Source: Burkholderiales bacterium (GTDB lineage: Bacteria > Pseudomonadota > Gammaproteobacteria > Burkholderiales > Burkholderiaceae_C). From it: a stretch of DNA of 5,657 bases. A program made the translations under genes and the position numbers. Positions 1-5,657 of the stretch are shown here, in pieces. The stretch covers positions 1-5,657 of the forward strand of contig JANXTP010000420.1 of NCBI GenBank assembly GCA_025352345.1, given 5' to 3'. The notes beneath the pieces are model-generated. The model saw nothing but the letters and a program-made list of their open reading frames with translations, was not told the DNA's origin and made no database searches. The stretch's first letter is position 1. Every line of letters begins with the position of its first letter.

Positions 1-1236
1 CAACTTGAACCATGCGCGGGCGAAGTTGTCGGCAAACTCCTGCGGGCTCTGGTGGAAACGGCGGGCTATCTTCTCGTAGGCCGGATCCATGCGCAGCGAC
101 AAGTCTGCCGTGGTCATCATCGGCGGATGTTTTTTTGACGGGTCGTGCGCGTCCGGAATCATGTGTTCCGGCTTGACGTTCCTGGCCACCCACTGGTGGG
201 CTCCGGCCGGACTCCTGGTCAGCTCCCACTCGTAGCCGAACAGCATGTCGAAGTAGCCCATGTCCCAGGTCGTGGGGTTGGGCTTCCAGGCGCCTTCGAT
301 GCCGCTGGTGATGGTGTGCGCGCCCTTGCCGCTGCCGAAGCTGTTGGCCCAGCCGAAGCCCTGCGCTTCGAGGGAAGCGCCTTCGGGCCCGGCGCCCACG
401 TGGTTTTCCAGGCCGGCCCCGTGGGCCTTGCCGAAGGTGTGGCCGCCGGCCACCAGCGCCACTGTTTCTTCATCGTCCATCGCCATGCGGGCGAAGGTTT
501 CGCGCACATCGCGGCCCGAGGCCACCGGATCGGGGTTGCCATCCGGGCCCTGCGGGTTGACGTAGATCAGGCCCATCTGCACCGCGGCCAGCGGATTCGC
601 GAGCTCACGGTCACCGGAGTAGCGGCTGTCGGGTTGGTCGCTGGTGGCCAGCCATTGCTTTTCGCGGCCCCAGTTGATGTCCTCTTCCGGCGCCCAGATG
701 TCGGGCCGGCCGCCGGCAAAACCGAAGGTCTTGAAACCCATCGAGTCCATGGCCACGGTGCCGGCCAGCACGATCAGGTCGGCCCACGACAGCTTGCGGC
801 CGTATTTCTGCTTGATCGGCCACAGCAGCCGGCGAGCCTTGTCCAGGTTGCCGTTGTCGGGCCAGCTGTTCAGTGGCGCGAAGCGCTGGTTGCCGTTGCC
901 GGCGCCGCCGCGCCCATCGGCGATGCGGTAGGTGCCGGCGGCGTGCCAAGTCATGCGCACGAAGAAGCCGCCGTAATGGCCCCAGTCGGCGGGCCACCAG
1001 TCCTGAGAGTCGGTCATCAATGCATGCAGGTCCTTGACCACCGCATCGAGGTCGAGTGTCTTGAACTCTTCGGCGTAGTTGAAGCCGTCGCCCATCGGGT
1101 CGGACAAGGCTGAGTGCTGGTGCAGGATTTTCAGATTCAGCTGGTTGGGCCACCAGTCGGCGTTGGTCTGGCCGCTGCGGGCCGTGGCTTGGGTGCGGGC
1201 ACCGCCCGCGAATGGGCACTTTGTTTCGGCTGTCAT
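1..1236 (-). CDS. katG: Catalase-peroxidase KatG, N-terminal 412 residues (cut by window edge)
   Basis: Cytoplasmic bifunctional haem enzyme that disproportionates hydrogen peroxide and has a broad peroxidase activity. I translated the minus strand by hand: the frame is open from 1236 to base 1 with no stop, giving 412 of the roughly 720-750 residues usual for KatG. Visible are the N-terminal KCPF segment (6-9), the distal haem pocket VRMTWHAAGTYR with Arg94, Trp97 and His98, the access-channel Asp127 in SWPDN, Tyr225 (GLIYVNP) and Met251 (RMAM), which with Trp97 would form the Met-Tyr-Trp cross-link, the proximal ligand His266 in GGHTFGK, Ser311 (equivalent to Ser315 of M. tuberculosis KatG), Trp317, and Asp378 in TADLSLRMDP. 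No catalytic residue is missing in the visible part, and there is no signal peptide. The mobile arginine and the C-terminal domain lie off-window. Start: two ATGs occur (1242 and 1236). AAGGAG abuts the first and lies six bases before the second, so 1236 is preferred. Confidence 0.97.
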   Translation of the reverse strand, partial: MTAETKCPFAGGARTQATARSGQTNADWWPNQLNLKILHQHSALSDPMGDGFNYAEEFKTLDLDAVVKDLHALMTDSQDWWPADWGHYGGFFVRMTWHAAGTYRIADGRGGAGNGNQRFAPLNSWPDNGNLDKARRLLWPIKQKYGRKLSWADLIVLAGTVAMDSMGFKTFGFAGGRPDIWAPEEDINWGREKQWLATSDQPDSRYSGDRELANPLAAVQMGLIYVNPQGPDGNPDPVASGRDVRETFARMAMDDEETVALVAGGHTFGKAHGAGLENHVGAGPEGASLEAQGFGWANSFGSGKGAHTITSGIEGAWKPNPTTWDMGYFDMLFGYEWELTRSPAGAHQWVARNVKPEHMIPDAHDPSKKHPPMMTTADLSLRMDPAYEKIARRFHQSPQEFADNFARAWFKL

Positions 1237-1242
1237 GGTCAT

Positions 1243-1248
1243 CTCCTT
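1243..1248 (-). promoter_or_regulatory. katG ribosome binding site (decides the start)
   Basis: AAGGAG reading on the minus strand. It touches the ATG at 1242 directly (zero spacing) but sits six bases upstream of the ATG at 1236, a good spacing. Initiation is therefore most likely at 1236, with protein MTAETKCPF rather than MTMTAETKCPF. Confidence 0.75.
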
Positions 1249-1286
1249 GGGTTGATGGGTCGGGCTTCCCCATGGCCCACAAATCA

Positions 1287-1314
1287 AATTTACCGAAGCT
1301 TGCAGACCTTGCAA
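1287..1314 (-). promoter_or_regulatory. Possible katG sigma70-type promoter
   Basis: On the minus strand TTGCAA (1314-1309, 4 of 6 matches to TTGACA) is followed after 16 bases by TAAATT (1292-1287, 4 of 6 matches to TATAAT). This is one of the few AT-rich stretches in the window. It would place transcription start near 1280, a leader of about 44 bases before the katG start. The assignment is supported by position: the inverted repeat at 1336-1354 would then be centred about 65 bases upstream of the start site, the usual place for a LysR-family recognition site. Each hexamer alone is weak. Confidence 0.4.
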
Positions 1315-1335
1315 ACACAATTGAAAAAACGTCAG

Positions 1336-1354
1336 CCATAGAGAAAGTCTATGG
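1336..1354. promoter_or_regulatory. Probable OxyR binding site (CCATAG-N7-CTATGG inverted repeat)
   Basis: A perfect inverted repeat with six-base arms around a seven-base spacer. Its core, ATAG-N7-CTAT (1338-1352), is the tetranucleotide pair and spacing known for an OxyR half-operator, and it also satisfies the general LysR-family T-N11-A rule (T1339, A1351). It lies about 100 bases upstream of the katG start and the same distance from the divergent sppA start. OxyR is the known peroxide-responsive activator of katG in Proteobacteria, which fits the neighbour. Only one strong half-operator is present. The flanking positions where a second ATAG-N7-CTAT would fall are degenerate on both sides. 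No oxyR gene is in the window. Confidence 0.7.
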
Positions 1355-1446
1355 ATGCCGATCTGCTTGAACCATTTGGCCGTTGGCCACGGTGCCGACG
1401 CCGACGCGCTTAAAGTCTGACGCGGCGCTACGCCGAAGCCCCCAGT

Positions 1447-1450
1447 GGAG
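1447..1450 (+). promoter_or_regulatory. sppA ribosome binding site
   Basis: GGAG five bases before the ATG at 1456. A second in-frame ATG lies at 1462, eleven bases from the GGAG, so 1456 is the better start. I could not find a convincing -35/-10 pair for sppA in 1355-1446, which is GC-rich and otherwise contains no feature I recognise. Confidence 0.6.
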
Positions 1451-1455
1451 TTCCC

Positions 1456-3402
1456 ATGTCCATGCGCCCTTTCGCCTGGCTGCGACGCGGCCTCGCTGCC
1501 GTGTGGTGGTTCATCGATGCCACCCGCCGCACACTGCTGAATCTGCTGTTCCTCGCGCTGATCGTGTTGATCGGGGTCGTGCTGTTCAAGCGCGAAGCCC
1601 CGGTCTTGCAGGACAACACCGCGCTGGTGCTCGATCTACAAGGCCCGCTGGTTGAGGAGCAGTCCGGCGGTGTGCGCGACAACGCGCTCGCGCAGCTGCA
1701 GGGCAACGGCATGCAGAGCACGCGGATGCGCGATGTTCTGGCAGTGCTGGCTGTCGCCGAGACCGATCCGCACATCAGCCGCGTGGTGCTGGTGCTCGAT
1801 GAGTTCCAGGGCGCTGGGCTCGCCGCGCTGGGCGATGTGGCCGATGCGCTCGATCACTTCAAGGCCAGCGGTAAGACCGTCACGGCCTGGGGCTCGGGCT
1901 ACGACCAGAAGCAGTACTACCTCGCCGCGCATGCGAACGAGGTCTTCCTGCACCCGCTGGGCGCGGTCTACCTCGATGGCTTCGGGCGGCTGCGCAACTA
2001 CTACCTCGATGCGCTGGACAAGCTCGGCGTCGGCGTCAGCCTGATCAAGGTCGGCACCTTCAAGAGCGCGGCCGAGCCGTTCATCGCCAACGGCCCGTCG
2101 CCCGCAGCCAAAGAGGCCGACACGCTGCTCTACAACGCGCTGTGGGCCACTTACACCGACGGCATCGAGACCGCACGCCAACTGCCCGCGGGCAGCACGC
2201 AGGCGTTGATCGAGGCGCTGCCTGAACGGCTGACGGCAGTCGGTGGTGATGCGGCCAAGCTGGCGCTGGAAGCCAAGCAGGTCGATGCGCTGAAAACCCG
2301 CGACGAGCTGCGCGATCTGATGATCGAGCGCGGCGTGCGCGACAACGAGACCAAGAGCTTCCGCCAGGTGTCGTTCGAGACCTATCTGGCGCGACTGGCG
2401 CCGGCGCAGCGTGGCGAGCCCAGCGCGTTGGCCACCGCGCCGGCGGTGGGTATCGTCGTGGCCGAAGGCGAGATCGTCGATGGCGCGGCGCCGGCCGGCA
2501 CGGTCGGCGGCTTGTCGACGGCCACGCTGATCCGCAAGGCGCGCGAGGACGACGCGATCAAGGCGCTGGTGTTGCGCGTCAACTCGCCAGGTGGCAGCGT
2601 ATTCGGCTCCGAACTTGTGCGGCGCGAGCTCGAACTGACGCGCGCTGCCGGCAAGCCGGTGGTGGTGTCGATGGGCAGCGTGGCGGCCTCGGGCGGCTAC
2701 TGGATCTCGACCGCCTCGGACGAGGTGATGGCCGATGCGGCCACCATCACCGGCTCGATCGGTGTGTTCGCGCTGCTGCCGAACGCATCGCGCGCGATCG
2801 ACAAACTCGGCGTGCATGCCGAGGGCGTGACCACCACCTGGCTGGGCGCCGCCGGCGACCCGCGGCGCGAACCCGATCCCCGCTTCCTCGGCATGCTGCA
2901 GACCAGCGTCGACCACATCTATGCCGACTTCATCGGCAAGGTCGCCCAGGCCCGCCAAACCACGCCCGAAAAGATCGACGAGGTGGCGCAGGGCCGCGTG
3001 TGGACCGGCCAGCAGGCGAAGGAGCGCGGGCTGGTCGACACCCTCGGCGGGTTGAATGCCGCGATCCGCTCGGCCGCGCTGCGCGCGAAGCTGGTCGAAG
3101 GTGTGGGCGGTGCTGCCGACGCCGCAGCCTCCGCGCCTGCTTCCGGCGCTGCCGCCAAGGCGCCCGGCTACCGCATCGTCTACATCGACCGCGAGCCGGG
3201 CCGCTTCGAGCGTCTGATCGGAGCCTTCGGCGGCGCCACGGCCAGCGCATTGGCCAACCACTTCGACCTGAAGCTGGTGCCCGTTGGCCTGCCCGAGCGC
3301 ATCACCGGCCCGGTCCGCAAGGACCTGGGCTGGCTGGTCGAACTGGTCGATGGCCGCAAGCCGTTTGCCGCGGTCACGCACTGCCTGTGCGGTGCGCCGT
3401 GA
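1456..3402 (+). CDS. sppA: Signal peptide peptidase SppA, 67-kDa type (S49 family)
   Basis: Inner-membrane serine protease that degrades cleaved signal peptides. Family knowledge places its catalytic body in the periplasm, tethered by one N-terminal helix. The 648 residues match the long, tandem-domain enterobacterial-type enzyme (E. coli about 618) rather than the short single-domain form. Visible: a basic N-terminus (RPFAWLRRG), a hydrophobic segment at about 27-44, an N-terminal S49 domain with GTFKSAAEPF carrying the presumed general base Lys203 (E. coli Lys209), and a C-terminal S49 domain with VNSPGGSV (375-382) and MGSVAASGGYWIS carrying the presumed nucleophile Ser412 (E. coli Ser409), then TITGSIGVF. 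Both catalytic residues are intact. An Ala-rich stretch (about 553-570) interrupts the C-terminal part, and the only two cysteines form a CxC at 643-645, close to the C-terminus. The gene diverges from katG and is followed 31 bases later by rep, suggesting one transcript. Confidence 0.95.
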   Translation: MSMRPFAWLRRGLAAVWWFIDATRRTLLNLLFLALIVLIGVVLFKREAPVLQDNTALVLDLQGPLVEEQSGGVRDNALAQLQGNGMQSTRMRDVLAVLAVAETDPHISRVVLVLDEFQGAGLAALGDVADALDHFKASGKTVTAWGSGYDQKQYYLAAHANEVFLHPLGAVYLDGFGRLRNYYLDALDKLGVGVSLIKVGTFKSAAEPFIANGPSPAAKEADTLLYNALWATYTDGIETARQLPAGSTQALIEALPERLTAVGGDAAKLALEAKQVDALKTRDELRDLMIERGVRDNETKSFRQVSFETYLARLAPAQRGEPSALATAPAVGIVVAEGEIVDGAAPAGTVGGLSTATLIRKAREDDAIKALVLRVNSPGGSVFGSELVRRELELTRAAGKPVVVSMGSVAASGGYWISTASDEVMADAATITGSIGVFALLPNASRAIDKLGVHAEGVTTTWLGAAGDPRREPDPRFLGMLQTSVDHIYADFIGKVAQARQTTPEKIDEVAQGRVWTGQQAKERGLVDTLGGLNAAIRSAALRAKLVEGVGGAADAAASAPASGAAAKAPGYRIVYIDREPGRFERLIGAFGGATASALANHFDLKLVPVGLPERITGPVRKDLGWLVELVDGRKPFAAVTHCLCGAP

Positions 3403-3433
3403 GGGCTGATCCAACTCGTACGATGCACGCCGA

Positions 3434-5524
3434 GTGACGTCCGCTCCCGCGAGCCTGAATCCCGCGCAGCTCGACGCGGTGCACTACCTGGCCGGTCCCT
3501 GCCTGGTGCTGGCCGGCGCCGGCTCGGGCAAGACGCGCGTCATCGTGCACAAGATCGCGCGGCTGCTCGACGCGGGGTATGCGCCGAGCCAGATTGCGGC
3601 CATCACCTTCACCAACAAGGCGGCGCAGGAAATGCGCGAGCGGGCGAGGCAGCTGGTCGGTGCACGTGCGGCCAAGCACCTGGTCGTCAGCACCTTCCAT
3701 TCGCTGGGCGTGCGCATCCTGCGCCGGGACGGCGCGCGGCTGGGCTTGAAGCCGCAGTTCAGCATCTTCGACAGCGATGACGTGCTCGGCCTGCTGAAGG
3801 AGGCGGGCGCGTCCACCGACAACGCGCTGGCGCGGCGCTGGCAATGGACGATCAGCGGCTGGAAGAACCAGGGGCTGAACAGCGAGCAGGCCGACGCCGT
3901 GGCGGCCAACGACGACGAGCGCATCGCCGTGCGCGTGATGAAGCGCTACGAAGAACAGCTCGCCGCCTACCAGGCGGTCGACTTCGATGACCTGATCGGT
4001 TTGCCGCACAAGCTGCTTCGGCAGGACGACGAGGTGCGCGCCAAGTGGCAGGACACGCTGCGCTACCTGCTGGTCGACGAGGTGCAGGACACCAACGCCG
4101 TGCAGTACGAGTTGCTGAAAAGTCTGGTCGACCACCCCGACGAGCGCCGCCGCGGCCTCTTCACCGCGGTGGGCGATGACGACCAGAGCATCTACGGCTG
4201 GCGCGGCGCGACCATCGAGAACCTGAAGCGCCTGCCACAGGAATACCCGAGCCTGAAGGTGATCGCGCTGGAGCAGAACTACCGCTCGACCGGCCACATC
4301 CTGCGCGCCGCGAATGGCGTGATCGCGAACAACCCGAAGCTGTTCGAGAAGAAGCTGTGGAGTGACCTCGGCGACGGCGAGCCGGTGCGCGTGGTCGAGT
4401 GCGACGGCGAGGAGCACGAGGCCGAGCGGGCGGTCGCGCGCATCCAGGCGCTCAGAGGCGCCGGCGGCGTCATTGATCAAAGCGGGGCCATCGACTTCAA
4501 CGATTTCGCGATCCTGTACCGCGCGAACCACCAGGCCAGAATTCTTGAGAAAGCTTTACGCAAAGCCAACCTGCCCTACAAGGTCTCGGGCGGCCAGAGC
4601 TTCTTCGACCGCACCGAGATCCGCGACCTGTGTGCCTGGCTGCGGCTGCTGGTCAACCACGACGACGACCCCGCTTTTCTGCGTGCAGTCAGCACCCCGA
4701 AGCGCGGCATCGGCACGCAGACGCTGGCGAGCCTCGGCGAATTCGCTGGCCGCTGGAAGACCAGCCTGTACGAAGCGCTGTTCGCCGAATCGCTGGGCAC
4801 CGCGGTGCCGGCGCGCGCGATCGGATCACTGCACGAGTTCGGCCGCTATGTGAACGATCTGGAATACCGCGCGCGCCACACCACGGGCGCCGAAGAGGCC
4901 AAAGCCTTGCTGATGGGCTGGCTCAAGGACATCGGCTACGAGCAGCACCTGACGGACGGCGAGGACAGCGAGAAGCTCGCCGCCGCCCGCTGGGGCAATG
5001 TGCTCGATTTCGTCGACTGGATCGCCAAGCGCTGCGGCGGTGAGATTGAAAACGACGGCGGCATGACCGTTGAAACCGAGAGGCAGAGCGTGCTCGACGT
5101 GGCGCAAACCATCTCGGTGATCATCAGCCTGGCCGAGCGCGGCGACGATCAGAACGTGGTGACGCTGAGCACCCTGCACGCCGCCAAGGGCCTGGAGTGG
5201 TCGCACGTGACGCTGGTCGGTGTCAACGAAGGGCTGCTGCCGTTTCGCTCCGAAGACGAGGACATGACGACCGAGCGGCTGGAAGAAGAACGCCGCCTGA
5301 TGTACGTCGGCATCACCCGCGCGCGCACCACGCTGCAGGTGAGCACACTGCGCCGCCGCAAGAAAGGCCGCGACACGATCCAGGGCGTGCCAAGCCGCTT
5401 CATCGCCGAGATGAAGCTGCACGAGGTGCAGGCAAAAGAAGACCCACGGGAGAAGCTGAAGGCGCTGCGAGCGGCGGCTGCTGAGCGGGCGGCGCAGGCG
5501 GCGACTGTGGTGATTAAGACGTAG
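3434..5524 (+). CDS. rep: ATP-dependent DNA helicase Rep (SF1A, UvrD/Rep family)
   Basis: 3'-5' single-strand translocase and helicase. In the family, Rep clears proteins ahead of the replication fork and aids restart. All SF1A motifs are present in order: Q motif LNPAQLDAV (8-16), Walker A AGAGSGKT (27-34, Lys33), Ia AITFTNKAAQEMRER (56-70), Ib STFHSLG (86-92), II LLVDEVQDTN (212-221), III AVGDDDQSIYGWRGA (245-259), IV EQNYRS (280-285), V TLSTLHAAKGLEW (577-589) and VI EEERRLMYVGITRAR (617-631). Length 696 compares with about 673 for E. coli Rep. After PSRFIAEM (653-660) comes only a charged, Ala-rich tail of about 36 residues, with no UvrD-type Tudor domain, so Rep is preferred over UvrD or PcrA. 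The tail corresponds to the region that binds DnaB in E. coli Rep. Start: GTG at 3434 is the only reasonable start before the conserved N-terminus. The frame upstream reaches a stop at 3407 without an ATG. There is no clear Shine-Dalgarno. Confidence 0.94.
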   Translation: MTSAPASLNPAQLDAVHYLAGPCLVLAGAGSGKTRVIVHKIARLLDAGYAPSQIAAITFTNKAAQEMRERARQLVGARAAKHLVVSTFHSLGVRILRRDGARLGLKPQFSIFDSDDVLGLLKEAGASTDNALARRWQWTISGWKNQGLNSEQADAVAANDDERIAVRVMKRYEEQLAAYQAVDFDDLIGLPHKLLRQDDEVRAKWQDTLRYLLVDEVQDTNAVQYELLKSLVDHPDERRRGLFTAVGDDDQSIYGWRGATIENLKRLPQEYPSLKVIALEQNYRSTGHILRAANGVIANNPKLFEKKLWSDLGDGEPVRVVECDGEEHEAERAVARIQALRGAGGVIDQSGAIDFNDFAILYRANHQARILEKALRKANLPYKVSGGQSFFDRTEIRDLCAWLRLLVNHDDDPAFLRAVSTPKRGIGTQTLASLGEFAGRWKTSLYEALFAESLGTAVPARAIGSLHEFGRYVNDLEYRARHTTGAEEAKALLMGWLKDIGYEQHLTDGEDSEKLAAARWGNVLDFVDWIAKRCGGEIENDGGMTVETERQSVLDVAQTISVIISLAERGDDQNVVTLSTLHAAKGLEWSHVTLVGVNEGLLPFRSEDEDMTTERLEEERRLMYVGITRARTTLQVSTLRRRKKGRDTIQGVPSRFIAEMKLHEVQAKEDPREKLKALRAAAAERAAQAATVVIKT

Positions 5525-5548
5525 CGGTTGGTGAGTGCTGCCGACGGC

Positions 5549-5657
5549 GTGGGGTAACCGGCTCCGCTCATGTCCCCCAGGCCGGTTCACTGTCCGTTCG
5601 TTTCGGATAAAGCTGATCCGGCCCTCCTCCTTTACTTCGCTGCGCCGGTCACCCCAC
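5549..5657. repeat. Nested imperfect inverted repeat after rep (possible dispersed repeat or terminator)
   Basis: Outer arms 5549-5562 (GTGGGGTAACCGGC) and 5644-5657 (GCCGGTCACCCCAC) are complementary at 13 of 14 positions. Inside them, GGCCGGTTCA (5580-5589) and TGATCCGGCC (5614-5623) are complementary at 9 of 10. At the centre TCCG (5593-5596) can pair with CGGA (5604-5607) around a seven-base loop. The three pairs are concentric, so the 109 bases could fold as one interrupted hairpin. The right arm is the last base of the window, so the element may extend further. It begins 24 bases after the rep stop, a place where it could terminate or stabilise the sppA-rep transcript. No T-run follows the stem in view, so it is not a classical intrinsic terminator. 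The remaining 5525-5548 shows nothing recognisable. Confidence 0.6.

Noticed and set aside
145..1113. 322-codon open frame on the plus strand
   Set aside because: It is antisense to katG, whose minus-strand translation carries all expected haem-pocket residues.
1299..1313. Direct repeat CTTGCA...CTTGCA with 9-base period
   Set aside because: Too short to be distinguished from chance and explained in part by the candidate -35 region of katG; no known operator matches.
1351..1413. 20-residue ORF (MDADLLEPFGRWPRCRRRRA) in the sppA leader
   Set aside because: Its ATG overlaps the OxyR-type palindrome, the upstream GAGAAAG lies only three bases from the ATG, and the Arg-rich end reflects local GC-rich sequence. 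Nothing beyond an open frame supports a leader peptide.
1636..3414. 592-codon open frame on the minus strand opposite sppA
   Set aside because: Shadow of the high-GC sppA gene: it runs antisense to a gene with full family motifs, is rich in Arg/Gly/Ala/Gln, and shows no domain I recognise.
3403..3433. Possible terminator or promoter between sppA and rep
   Set aside because: The 31 bases show no stem-loop, T-run or recognisable -35/-10 pair, so co-transcription is the simpler reading.
3374..4531. 385-codon open frame on the minus strand opposite rep
   Set aside because: Same codon-bias artefact; the plus strand encodes helicase motifs Q to IV with Rep continuing through, and the antisense translation has no recognisable motif.
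4826..5590. 254-codon open frame on the minus strand opposite the rep 3' end
   Set aside because: Antisense to helicase motifs V and VI; composition and lack of motifs mark it as a shadow frame.
1..5657. Hidden new system, CRISPR array, tRNA or mobile element
   Set aside because: All long coding stretches belong to well-known families (KatG, SppA, Rep); I saw no regularly spaced repeats, cloverleaf, transposase or integrase motif.

Overview
The window looks like ordinary chromosome from a high-GC betaproteobacterium, probably of the order Burkholderiales. The evidence is strong G/C bias at third codon positions, a KatG, a 67-kDa-type SppA and a Rep helicase whose motifs read like versions from that order, and a pyrimidine-rich palindromic repeat at the right edge that resembles dispersed repeats I recall from Comamonadaceae-type genomes. 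The taxonomic call is inference from protein and repeat flavour, not from a marker gene.

Layout. Positions 1-1236, minus strand, hold the first 412 codons of katG (catalase-peroxidase), cut by the left window edge. A 219-base divergent intergenic region (1237-1455) follows. It holds a strong katG ribosome binding site, a plausible katG promoter, and a perfect 6-bp-arm inverted repeat (1336-1354) containing the ATAG-N7-CTAT core expected of an OxyR site. Positions 1456-3402, plus strand, encode SppA, a membrane-anchored S49 protease with its Lys/Ser catalytic pair. After 31 bases, positions 3434-5524, plus strand, encode Rep, a superfamily 1A 3'-5' DNA helicase starting with GTG. The last 133 bases contain a 109-bp nested inverted repeat (5549-5657) that abuts the window end.

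How the genes relate. katG is most likely an OxyR-controlled peroxide-defence gene. sppA and rep are co-directional and closely spaced, so they may share a transcript, although their functions (periplasmic signal-peptide or misfolded-peptide degradation versus replication-fork restart) are not obviously linked. I found no mobile-element gene, tRNA, rRNA or CRISPR array, and nothing that amounts to a new defence or metabolic system. The observations most worth checking are the OxyR-type operator in the shared katG/sppA region and the nested palindrome after rep.
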